This document shows, piece by piece, positions 16,851 to 23,743 of a stretch of DNA of 45,285 nt. Both the position numbers and the translations under genes were made by a program. Positions within the stretch are counted from its first letter, which is position 1, and every line of letters begins with the position of its first letter. The notes under the pieces were generated by a model that did no database searches, was not told the origin of the DNA, and saw nothing but the letters and a program-made list of their open reading frames with translations. The DNA comes from Rubrivivax sp. (lineage in GTDB: Bacteria; Pseudomonadota; Gammaproteobacteria; Burkholderiales; Burkholderiaceae_C): positions 1 through 45,285 of the forward strand of contig JAEUPD010000194.1 in NCBI GenBank assembly GCA_016788525.1, read 5' to 3'.

Positions 16851-18491
16851 TCAGGCCCCGTAGCGGTTCATGATGATCATGGCGATCAGGCCGGCCACGA
16901 AGATGCCCACCAGCCCGCCCGAGGCGGTGACGAAGCGGAACATCGAAGCGCGCTCGCGGCGCCGGTCGGCGTCGGTGACCAGTGCCGACACCACGCCCAG
17001 CAAAGGCAGGCCGGTACGCAACCGGAGTTCGTCACCCAGGCTGAAGGTCGGCCGCAACTGCACCGCGCCGAAGGCAAACCCGAACGCCAGCCCGATGGAG
17101 GCCAGCAGCACGCCCGGCAGCAGCAGCAGCCGGTTGGGAGACACCGGTCGCGGCGCGACCCGGGGCGGATCGATGAGCTTGAACTCGGCCACGCCGGTGG
17201 CCACGTCGAGCTCGCCGGACATCACCGCCGACTGGCGCCGCGCCACCAAGTCCTCATAGTTCTTCTTGATGATCGCGTAGTCGCGGTTCAGCTGCGCGGC
17301 CTCGGCCTCGATCTGCGGTGCGGTCTTCAACTGCTGGCGCACCTGCGCCATGCGGCCGGCGTACTCATCCACCCGCGCCTGCATGGCGGCCACCTGCACT
17401 TCGGCCGTGGCCAGCATGCGGCTCATCTCCTGGACTGCCAGGCTCTCGCCCGGCGCAGTCGCAGTGCGGGGGGCGGCAGCGGCAGCCTGGGCCGCGGCCA
17501 CCGCGGCGGCCTGGGCCTTGCGCTGCAACTCGGCCACCTCGCGCTTCTTCTGTTCCTCCAGCTCGGCGATCAGCCGGCGGGCGTTGACCACGTCGGGGTG
17601 CTGATCGGTGTAGCGCTGCAGCAAGCCGTCGAGGTTGCGGCGCTGGTCCTGGATGCGGGCATCGATCTCCGGCGTGGGAAAGTTGCCCGACACGCCAGCG
17701 GCAGGCACGGTGCCCGGCGCGGGCGCCAGGTTGGGCAGCGTAGCCGTGCTCGGCGCCTGGCCGCGCGCCTCGGCCAGCTGCCGCCGCGCGGCATCGCGCG
17801 AGCGCTCGGCCTCGCGCAACTGCAGGCGCGCGGCTTCCAGCTGCTGGCTGATCTCCGCCAGACGGCTGGCAGCATCCTTGCCATCGGCACCCTGGCGGTC
17901 GATGTTGCGCAGGCGGAACTCCTTGAGCTTGGTCTCGGCCTCCTCGAGCCGGGCTTCGTAGATCTTGATCTGCTCGGCGAGGAAGGACTTGGCCGAGTCG
18001 GTGTCCTTGCGACTCGCGCCCATGCCCGACTCGACGAAGATCGACACCATCGACTGGATGACGCGCTTGGCCTTCTCGGGCTCGGGGTCGCGGTACAGCA
18101 TCACGTACAGGTTGGCGCCACCCGCGGTGCGCATCTGGATGCCCTTTTGCAGCCGTTCGATCAGTGCCTCCTGGTCGGCCTTGGACTGGTTCTTCAGGTC
18201 CAGGTCGGCCATGCGGACCAGCTTCTCCAGGTTGGGCCGGCTGATCAGCGTGCGGCTGAGCATCGAGATCTGCTGCTCGACGTTGGGCTGCACCGCCAGG
18301 CCACTCATCAGCGGCTTGAGGATCGTGTCGGTGTCGACGTAGATGCGGGCCGAGGCCTCGAACTGGTCGGGAATGCGCCAGACCACGACCACGCCGATCA
18401 CCGCCACCACCCAGGCGACGATGAGCGCCGGCCAGCGGAACTTCCACATTCCGCGCAGGGTGTTGATGACTTGATTGACGAGGTCTTGCAT
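16851..18491 (-). CDS. XrtA-associated chain-length determinant (Wzz/GumC-like)
   Basis: 546 aa inner-membrane polysaccharide co-polymerase. The N-terminal transmembrane helix is about residues 20-40 (ALIVAWVVAVIGVVVVW), followed by a Wzz domain (DQFEASARIYVDTDTILKP). A long periplasmic coiled coil spans about 165-350. Near 400-460 are a GNVR-type segment (LNRDYAIIKKNYEDLVARR) and the Pro-rich turn PPRVAPRPVSPNRL. The C-terminal membrane helices are close to 460-480 and 520-542. The matching family is TIGR03007 (from memory). It sets polymer length with the tyrosine kinase and links to the Wza-like protein encoded upstream. The ATG has no clear Shine-Dalgarno. A 103-nt gap with a strong hairpin separates it from the wza-like gene. 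Confidence 0.94.
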   Translation of the reverse strand: MQDLVNQVINTLRGMWKFRWPALIVAWVVAVIGVVVVWRIPDQFEASARIYVDTDTILKPLMSGLAVQPNVEQQISMLSRTLISRPNLEKLVRMADLDLKNQSKADQEALIERLQKGIQMRTAGGANLYVMLYRDPEPEKAKRVIQSMVSIFVESGMGASRKDTDSAKSFLAEQIKIYEARLEEAETKLKEFRLRNIDRQGADGKDAASRLAEISQQLEAARLQLREAERSRDAARRQLAEARGQAPSTATLPNLAPAPGTVPAAGVSGNFPTPEIDARIQDQRRNLDGLLQRYTDQHPDVVNARRLIAELEEQKKREVAELQRKAQAAAVAAAQAAAAAPRTATAPGESLAVQEMSRMLATAEVQVAAMQARVDEYAGRMAQVRQQLKTAPQIEAEAAQLNRDYAIIKKNYEDLVARRQSAVMSGELDVATGVAEFKLIDPPRVAPRPVSPNRLLLLPGVLLASIGLAFGFAFGAVQLRPTFSLGDELRLRTGLPLLGVVSALVTDADRRRERASMFRFVTASGGLVGIFVAGLIAMIIMNRYGA

Positions 18492-18565
18492 GGTGGGCAG
18501 GGGTCGGGCCGACGGCAGCGGGACAACCGGACTCCCGGCGTCGGACCCGCGACGAGGAGTCAGGC

Positions 18566-18584
18566 CGGCGCCCGAAAGGCGCCG
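18566..18584 (-). other. GC hairpin in the gap between export and chain-length genes
   Basis: CGGCGCC (18566-18572) and GGCGCCG (18578-18584) form a perfect 7-bp stem with a 5-nt loop, 10 nt past the stop of the Wza-like gene in the minus-strand transcript. No T-run follows, so it is probably not a full intrinsic terminator. It may reduce read-through or protect the 3' end of the wza-like message. Confidence 0.5.
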
Positions 18585-18594
18585 CGCCGGGTTC

Positions 18595-19242
18595 TCAGAA
18601 GAAGCTTTGCGGGATGATCAGGATGTCGCCCGGCCTCATCTCCACGTTGGCCGTCACGTCGCCACGGCGCACGAGATCCTTGAGCCGCACCGAGTACTGC
18701 TTGTTGCCCTCGGAGCTGCGCACGATGGTGGCGCCATTCCCATCGGCGAAATCGGTCAGACCGCCGACCGCGATCATCACGTCGAGCACGGTCATCTTCT
18801 GCCGATAGGCCAGGAATTGCGGTCGCGTGGCCTCGCCGACCACCCGGATCTGCTCGGCGAACGGGCCGACGAAGGTGGTGACGATGACCGTCACCACCGG
18901 GTCCCGCACGAATTTGGCCAGCTGCTTCTCGATGTCGCGCGCGACGGTGGTCGACGTCTTGCCCTGGGCCACCAGCTCGTCGACCAGCGGCGCGGAGATC
19001 TTGCCGTCGGGCCGCACCGGCACCGACAGCGACAGCTCGGGATTGCGCCAGACAATGATGTTCAGCGTGTCGCCCGCCCCGATGACGTAGCTGTAGTCGG
19101 CCGCCGCGGCCACCGCCGGCGCGGGAGGGTGCCCCCCAAGGCTGCCGCAGGCCGACATCAGCATCGCCGCTGTCGCCGCGGCCAGGCCGCACAACAGCGA
19201 ACGGGCGCGATGCGCCATCGTGGGGTGATCATGCTTGGTCAA
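18595..19242 (-). CDS. XrtA-type polysaccharide export lipoprotein (short Wza-like)
   Basis: 215 aa from a TTG at 19242, chosen because a GAGGAGG ribosome-binding site ends 5 nt before it; an in-frame ATG at 19218 has no such site and would give 207 aa. Signal peptide with lipobox LMSAC (Cys32 from the TTG start), so a lipoprotein. The body holds the polysaccharide export domain (YVIGAGDTLNIIVWRNPELS) and a SLBB-like domain (IRVVGEATRPQFLAYRQ), ending in GDILIIPQSFF. It is much shorter than E. coli Wza and lacks its C-terminal outer-membrane helix, as is usual for the XrtA family (TIGR03027, from memory). It probably forms the periplasmic ring of the export path, with the barrel protein providing the outer-membrane pore. 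Confidence 0.93.
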   Translation of the reverse strand: MTKHDHPTMAHRARSLLCGLAAATAAMLMSACGSLGGHPPAPAVAAAADYSYVIGAGDTLNIIVWRNPELSLSVPVRPDGKISAPLVDELVAQGKTSTTVARDIEKQLAKFVRDPVVTVIVTTFVGPFAEQIRVVGEATRPQFLAYRQKMTVLDVMIAVGGLTDFADGNGATIVRSSEGNKQYSVRLKDLVRRGDVTANVEMRPGDILIIPQSFF

Positions 19243-19544
19243 GGCAACCTCCTCAGGCCGAAGACATCTGTGCTGGCGATCGCGCGACGCGCACGCCGCG
19301 GCACCGGGCACACGCCGGCCGCCCCGGAACCCGAGCGCAGACACCGCCTCCACACACTCATTGTGCGGTGCGGCGCGACCTTACAGCGATGATGGCATGG
19401 GGACAAGCCGACTCGTGGGGCGGCCCGTCCGGGCCCGGTGGGTCCGGCGCGCAGATTTCACGCGCCCTTTCCGCGCCGATGAGTACAGCGTGACAAAAGG
19501 CAAGGGCGGCCGCAGCCGCCCTTGAAGTCAACGCAAGCCGGGAC
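19243..19544. other. 302-nt intergenic region upstream of the EPS export genes
   Basis: No credible gene. It holds the terminator of the PEP-CTERM gene at 19501-19524 and the GAGGAGG ribosome-binding site for the export gene at about 19248-19254. The main EPS operon promoter should lie between these two, but I could not find a convincing -35/-10 pair or sigma-54 site on the minus strand. Confidence 0.5.
19494..19524 (-). terminator. intrinsic terminator of the PEP-CTERM gene
   Basis: A perfect 10-bp stem is formed by 19501-19510 and 19515-19524 (CAAGGGCGGC with GCCGCCCTTG) around a 4-nt loop. In the minus-strand transcript it starts 20 nt after the TGA of the PEP-CTERM gene and is followed by CC then TTTT. 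It should separate the highly regulated PEP-CTERM transcript from the EPS operon. Confidence 0.85.
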
Positions 19545-20216
19545 TCAGCCCTTGCGGCGTCGCGTCGTGCCGGCTACCCCCAGCAGGCCCAGGCCCAGCA
19601 GCCCGAGGCTGGCCGGCTCCGGGATCATGCTCAGGTCGAGGCTGGACTGCACGTTGCCCCAGCGCGAGTAGTTGGAGTGGTCGAACATCGCCACCAGGGT
19701 GGCCGAGTAGGTGCCGTTGAGAGCCACCGACTGCGAGCCGCCCGGGCTGTTGAAGCCGTTGTGGCTGAAGATCAGGCTGTCCTCGCCGAAGGCGGCATTG
19801 TTGTCGTCCACGTAGCCGGCCCAGGACGCCGTGACACCCATGCCGCTGCCGTTGGAGCTGCCGCCGCCAAACGTCGCGAAGCGGATCGCATCGCCACCGG
19901 CGGCCAGGTCGGTCTGTGTCACCTTGATCGTCAGCTTGCCGTCGGTGCGATCGCCGTAGGCAATGGCGCTCAGGTGCATGTCGAACGGATCGATGTTCGC
20001 CGAACCGATTCCGATGGCCAGCGACCAGCCGTAGAAGGAGCCGGAGTAGGAAACCACTCCGGCGTCGGTGGCGTCGTCCAGGCCGCTGCCGTCGGCCACG
20101 GTCAGCGTGTTGGTTCCGTTGCTGATCTGGATCAGCAGCGCCGCCTGCGATGCCATCGGCAGCAGGGTTATCGCGGCAGCAGCGGCGATCGGGGCGAGCA
20201 GCTTGTTCAAACTCAC
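19545..20216 (-). CDS. PEP-CTERM sorting-domain protein (exosortase target)
   Basis: 223 aa from a GTG at 20216 with GGAG 7-10 nt upstream. Signal peptide near 1-26 (ITLLPMASQA), then a Gly/Ser/Asn-rich beta-type body with no recognised domain. The C-terminus is a textbook PEP-CTERM tail: IPEP (198-201), a hydrophobic span LGLLGLGLLGVAG, then RRRK. Exosortase A, encoded in the same locus, is expected to cut at or next to PEP and pass the protein on to the cell surface or matrix. The gene is a single-gene unit: it has its own sigma-54-type promoter (20264-20279) and its own terminator. The body sequence gives no further hint of function. Confidence 0.95.
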   Translation of the reverse strand: MSLNKLLAPIAAAAAITLLPMASQAALLIQISNGTNTLTVADGSGLDDATDAGVVSYSGSFYGWSLAIGIGSANIDPFDMHLSAIAYGDRTDGKLTIKVTQTDLAAGGDAIRFATFGGGSSNGSGMGVTASWAGYVDDNNAAFGEDSLIFSHNGFNSPGGSQSVALNGTYSATLVAMFDHSNYSRWGNVQSSLDLSMIPEPASLGLLGLGLLGVAGTTRRRKG

Positions 20217-20263
20217 GGCGTTTCTCCAGGTCAGGGCTTGCGGGTATTGGATGCCGGGACATT

Positions 20264-20279
20264 AGCAACCGCGATGCCA
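20264..20279 (-). promoter_or_regulatory. sigma-54 (RpoN) promoter of the PEP-CTERM gene
   Basis: On the minus strand the site reads TGGCATCGCGGTTGCT. Against the consensus TGGCACG-N4-TTGCW it keeps the GG at -24, the GC at -12 and their exact 10-nt spacing. The start of transcription would be about 20252, giving a leader of roughly 36 nt before the GTG. PrsR in this window is a sigma-54 activator, so this is its obvious target. Confidence 0.8.
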
Positions 20280-20425
20280 GCCTTTTGGAACAAGCACTTG
20301 CGAACGACGCGTGAACAAATTGCAACCGGCCTGTCAGCGCGATCGACAGCGACTTACATCACGGCGCAACGGGCCACCCACGAACGCGGGGTCGAACCAC
20401 AGCGCGCCCGCCAAGACCCCCCTCC

Positions 20426-20431
20426 TACAAT
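20426..20431 (+). promoter_or_regulatory. possible -10 box for the five-Cys/HprK cassette
   Basis: TACAAT (5 of 6 to consensus) lies about 45 nt before the ATG at 20477, in the divergent region. No good -35 stands 16-18 nt upstream, so the promoter may need an activator or use a weak -35. Confidence 0.35.
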
Positions 20432-20476
20432 TCGCTCACGCCAAGCACTCATGCATCCGCCCGGAGCACCGCCGCC

Positions 20477-21094
20477 ATGAACGACCAGACAACACCGGCC
20501 ACCACGCCTGAAGGCCAGACTGGCCGTCGGCGCTTTCAGCTCGATCGACGCGCCTTGCTTCGGGCTGGTGCCGGTGCATCGCCGGTGCTTCTGACGCTGG
20601 CCAGCAACCCGGTCGCAGCGGCCAACAGCTGCGTGGTGGCCTCTTCGTTCGTCTCGGTCGCCACTTTCAAGAGCCGCAACCCCACGGTCAACTCGATCAA
20701 CTGCGCAACCCGCCGGGTCGAGGAGTGGCGCGACGCCTGCAACGCGAACCCGTCGCTCGCGTGCGTGGTCCCGGCGGTCAAGGACGTGTTCGGGCCGACA
20801 CCGTCGACCTACAACACGCGCACGATGCGCAGCCTGCTTTGCGACTCCGGCGGCGTCCAGACCAACTCTGAACTTGGCGTTCTGCAGCACCTGATCGCGC
20901 TGCACCTGAGCATCACCCAGGGCTTCATGCGCATGCCCTCGGGCAACGTCAGCCAAGCCTACCTGAGCGGCGTGTGGCTCAACTTCAAGGCCAACGGGAA
21001 CCAGTTCAAGGTCCCCTCGACCGCCATCGTGTGGAACTCGCAGCAACTGGTGACCTGGCTGCGCTATCAGCTGAACTACTCGATGGCGCTTTGA
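20477..21094 (+). CDS. secreted five-cysteine protein of unknown function
   Basis: 205 aa, family not recognised. The N-terminal region has paired arginines (RRRFQLDRRALLRAG, 17-31) before a hydrophobic stretch ending in PVAAA (45-49), which resembles a twin-arginine or 'RR-ALLRAGAGASP' leader; cleavage would fall near residue 49. The mature part starts NSC and holds five cysteines (52, 76, 88, 96, 122), which suggests disulfides or modification sites. The rest is a helical-looking segment with LGVLQHLIALHL and a tail rich in Asn, Gln, Trp and Tyr. It is the first gene of a tight cassette with PqqD-like, HprK-related and nucleotidyltransferase genes, so it could be the cassette's substrate (inference). 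Its expression could be tied to the divergent PEP-CTERM gene. Confidence 0.75.
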   Translation: MNDQTTPATTPEGQTGRRRFQLDRRALLRAGAGASPVLLTLASNPVAAANSCVVASSFVSVATFKSRNPTVNSINCATRRVEEWRDACNANPSLACVVPAVKDVFGPTPSTYNTRTMRSLLCDSGGVQTNSELGVLQHLIALHLSITQGFMRMPSGNVSQAYLSGVWLNFKANGNQFKVPSTAIVWNSQQLVTWLRYQLNYSMAL

Positions 21095-21141
21095 CCGCGC
21101 GTGCGGCCGAGGTCTGCCTCGCCCTGCACACACGCACCGGC

Positions 21142-21462
21142 ATGGTGACCACGGTCAGGTACACGGCGCCGCAGGCGCTGCGTATGCGCCACTGGGAGGG
21201 TGAGGACTCGGCGGTCGTCCGCGACCCCGGCACCGGCGCCACGCATCTCATCGCCCACGAGGCGATGGCAGTGCTCGAAGCCGTCATGGCGCGCGCGCGC
21301 GGAGCCGGCCTGCGCGAGATTGCGCACGACATGGGGTCCGAATCGCCCCACGACACCGAACTCGAGGCAGGCGTTCAACGCATCATCGACGGTTTGCTGC
21401 AAGCCGGTCTGCTGCACCGAGTCGATGTCCAAGGCGTTGCTGGCGGAGAAGCCCGCCCATGA
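21142..21462 (+). CDS. PqqD-family protein of the HPr-rel-A cassette
   Basis: About 106 aa from the ATG at 21142. A TTG at 21091, overlapping the previous stop as TTGA, would add 17 residues and is a real alternative. The pattern LRMRHWEGEDSAVVRDPGTGATHLIAHEAMAVLEAV is the PqqD/peptide-chaperone fold: a beta-hairpin carrying the substrate-binding face, then helices, as in PqqD and the RiPP recognition element of lasso peptide B1 proteins. The related family TIGR04353 (from memory) is named for its co-occurrence with HprK-related kinase A. It probably binds a leader or peptide region and presents it to the kinase or nucleotidyltransferase. Its 3' end overlaps the kinase gene by 38 nt. Confidence 0.8.
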   Translation: MVTTVRYTAPQALRMRHWEGEDSAVVRDPGTGATHLIAHEAMAVLEAVMARARGAGLREIAHDMGSESPHDTELEAGVQRIIDGLLQAGLLHRVDVQGVAGGEARP

Positions 21463-22363
21463 GGTTCGAACCGCGCTGAGGCGCTTCCGTGCCGGCGGCG
21501 GCCTGCGCTTGCGCATGGGGCCGTATGTTGCGCGGATCGGCTCGCCGCTGCCCGAGGTTGCCGACGCGGTGATGGAGCTCTATCGGCACCACGAAGTGGT
21601 CGAAGACTCCGGTTTCGTCGACTTCGACGTCGCCGTGCGGCGGCCCCGTTCGCTGCGGGCGCTCTGGCGACCCCAGGTGGTGTTCGAACTCGACGGCGAG
21701 GAACCGTTCAATCCACTGCCCGGCGACCAGGGCTTTCCGCTGCTGGAGTGGGGGCTCAACTGGTGCGTGTACGGGCATTGCCACCAGTACCTTACGCTGC
21801 ACGCCGCAGTCCTGGAACGTGGGGGCCGGGCACTGCTGCTGCCGGCACCCTCCGGTTCCGGCAAGAGCACCCTGTGTGCCGCCCTGGCGTTCCGCGGCTG
21901 GAGGCTGTTGTCCGACGAGCTTGCGCTCATTGACCCGGTGGCCGGTGAGCTCCTGCCGCTGCCTCGCCCGGTAAGCCTCAAGAACGCGTCGATCGATGTC
22001 ATCCGGCGCTTTGCACCGGAGGTCAGGTTCGGGTCCATGGTCAAAGAGACCGCCAAGGGGGTCGTCGCCCACTTCGCCCCGGCCGAATCCGCCGTGCAAG
22101 CAAGCGACAAGCGGGCGGCGCCCGGCTGGGTGGTGTTCCCGCGATACGCCGCCGGAGCCCCCGCGCGCCTGCAGCGCCTCGAGCGGGCGCGCGCGTTCGT
22201 GCAGCTGGTCGAGAACGCATTCAACTATGACGTCCATGGCTCGGCCGGCTTTGATTTGCTGGGCTCCGTGGTCGACCGCAGTGACTGCTACACGTTCGAA
22301 TACAGCAGCCTTGACGAGGCGATCGTGGCCTTCGAGCGCTTGGCTGGAAGCCCGCATGGTTGA
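21425..22363 (+). CDS. HprK-related kinase A
   Basis: 312 aa from the ATG at 21425 (MSKALLAEKP); the upstream open frame is the shadow of the PqqD gene. The N-terminal half (LRLRMGPYVARIGSPLP, DFDVAVRRPR, FELDGEEPFNPLP) leads to a P-loop APSGSGKST (141-149), followed by WRLLSDELALID and PVSLKNASI, the parts conserved with the HPr(Ser) kinase/phosphorylase fold. The family is TIGR04352 (from memory). No HPr or other PTS gene is near, so the substrate is probably not HPr; kinases of this fold phosphorylate a serine on lasso peptides in other clusters. The start overlaps the PqqD gene and the stop overlaps the nucleotidyltransferase start by 8 nt, so the three are translationally linked. Confidence 0.9.
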   Translation: MSKALLAEKPAHEVRTALRRFRAGGGLRLRMGPYVARIGSPLPEVADAVMELYRHHEVVEDSGFVDFDVAVRRPRSLRALWRPQVVFELDGEEPFNPLPGDQGFPLLEWGLNWCVYGHCHQYLTLHAAVLERGGRALLLPAPSGSGKSTLCAALAFRGWRLLSDELALIDPVAGELLPLPRPVSLKNASIDVIRRFAPEVRFGSMVKETAKGVVAHFAPAESAVQASDKRAAPGWVVFPRYAAGAPARLQRLERARAFVQLVENAFNYDVHGSAGFDLLGSVVDRSDCYTFEYSSLDEAIVAFERLAGSPHG

Positions 22364-23483
22364 CGGCCTCGACCTCGTGATCGAGGCATTGACTCGGGAT
22401 TGCGGGCATTTCCGCCGATGGCGGGCGCCGCGCTGGTCGAGGCTGCTGCAACAGGCACGCGGTACCGGGCTGCTCGGCAGGGTGGGCGAGCGGCTGCGCC
22501 GGCTCTGGCTGGCCGAGGGCCTCACGCCACCATGGCCCGAAGCCTTCGCGGCGCATGTGGCGTCGGCCGATCGCGTCATCGATGCACAGCGCGCCGAGGT
22601 GGAACGCGAGCTCGGGCATGTCGCTCGCGCCTTGGAAGGCCTGGGGGCCCCGGTCATCGCCCTGAAGGGCGCGGCCTATGTCGCGGCCGCACTGCCGCCC
22701 GGCCAGGCGCGCGTCTTCTCCGACGTCGACATTCTTGTGCCGAAGCACGCGCTGGCCGAAGCCGAATCGCGCCTGATGCTCCACGGCTGGCTCGGAAGCC
22801 ACCACAACGCCTACGACCAGCGCTACTACCGCGAGTGGATGCACGAGCTGCCGCCGATGCAGCACGCACGCCGCGGCACGACGCTGGACGTGCACCACAA
22901 CATCCTGCCCGAAACGGCGCGCCTGAAGCCGCAGGGGCATCTGCTCGTCGCCTCCGCCGTGCCGGCGCCGGCCCATCCGGGCTGGCACGTGCTGTCGCCC
23001 ACGGACATGGTCCTGCACAGCATGACCCATCTGTTCATGAACGAGGAGACGAGCCACGCGCTGCGTGACCTGTCGGACCTCGACCTTCTGCTGCGCCACT
23101 TCGGACGCGAAGACGCCTTCTGGACGGCCCTGCTCGAGCGCGCGGCCGCGCTTGATCTGCGCAGGCCGCTGTTCTACGGGTTGACACAGACCGCGCGCGT
23201 GCTGGGCACGCCGGTCCCGCCCGATGTCACCCGCCACGCCAGCGCGGGTGGCCCTGCGCTGCCGGTACGACCCGTCATGCAGGGCCTGTGGCGCCGCGTG
23301 CTTCGCAGCGCCCACCCCAGCGCCCAGCTCCCGGGGGCAGGCGCGGCCCGATTCGCGCTGTACGTGCGCGGGCATTGGCTGCGCATGCCCCCCGGGTTGC
23401 TCGCGCGGCACCTCACCGTCAAGGCCCTGCGGCTGCATGAGCGCCAGCCTGGCGGTCCGGCCAGTCCCCCGACCAACGGATGA
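22356..23483 (+). CDS. nucleotidyltransferase family protein (NTP_transf_5-like)
   Basis: 375 aa. The ATG at 22356 overlaps the kinase stop by 8 nt and has GGAAG 5 nt upstream. The catalytic core is visible as VIALKGAAY (100-108) and VFSDVDILV (120-128), in which D123 and D125 are the metal ligands of the nucleotidyltransferase fold. LDVHHNILPE follows, then an alpha-helical C-terminal part (MVLHSMTHLFMNEETSHALRDLSDLDLLL). This is the uncharacterised PF14907-type family (from memory). Members accompany HprK-like kinases in some lasso peptide clusters, where they are proposed to add nucleotides or phosphate to a phosphorylated peptide. The target in this cassette is unknown; the five-cysteine protein is a candidate. 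Confidence 0.88.
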   Translation: MVDGLDLVIEALTRDCGHFRRWRAPRWSRLLQQARGTGLLGRVGERLRRLWLAEGLTPPWPEAFAAHVASADRVIDAQRAEVERELGHVARALEGLGAPVIALKGAAYVAAALPPGQARVFSDVDILVPKHALAEAESRLMLHGWLGSHHNAYDQRYYREWMHELPPMQHARRGTTLDVHHNILPETARLKPQGHLLVASAVPAPAHPGWHVLSPTDMVLHSMTHLFMNEETSHALRDLSDLDLLLRHFGREDAFWTALLERAAALDLRRPLFYGLTQTARVLGTPVPPDVTRHASAGGPALPVRPVMQGLWRRVLRSAHPSAQLPGAGAARFALYVRGHWLRMPPGLLARHLTVKALRLHERQPGGPASPPTNG

Positions 23484-23597
23484 ATGGACCCGGCGCTGTT
23501 ACACCGTCAGCGTCCGTTCCGCACGACGGCCGCCGGACCCTTCGTGCAGCAAGTCACCGAAGCACAGATGGCGGGCGAGTTCCCCTTATCGCGGGGG

Positions 23598-23626
23598 TTG
23601 CTGCCCCGGCGGGCGACTTCTTAAAT
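23598..23626 (+). promoter_or_regulatory. possible promoter for the epsB gene
   Basis: TTGCTG (23598-23603) and TTAAAT (23621-23626) are 17 nt apart in a 260-nt gap with no gene. It would start transcription near 23633 with a leader of about 110 nt. The match to the vegetative consensus is only moderate. Confidence 0.35.
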
Positions 23627-23743
23627 TGCCCGCACCGGTACCTCTGTCGCACTCAGTCACAGGGACCACATCTCCACACCATGGCCTGGCGGTAGTCGAA
23701 CAAGTCTCCGGTTCTTGCCGCTCCAGCCGATAAGCCCGTCTCC

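Noticed and set aside
21459-21479. ATGA overlap at the end of the PqqD-like gene as the kinase start
   Set aside because: That ATG is in a different frame and reaches a stop after six codons. The kinase frame starts at 21425.
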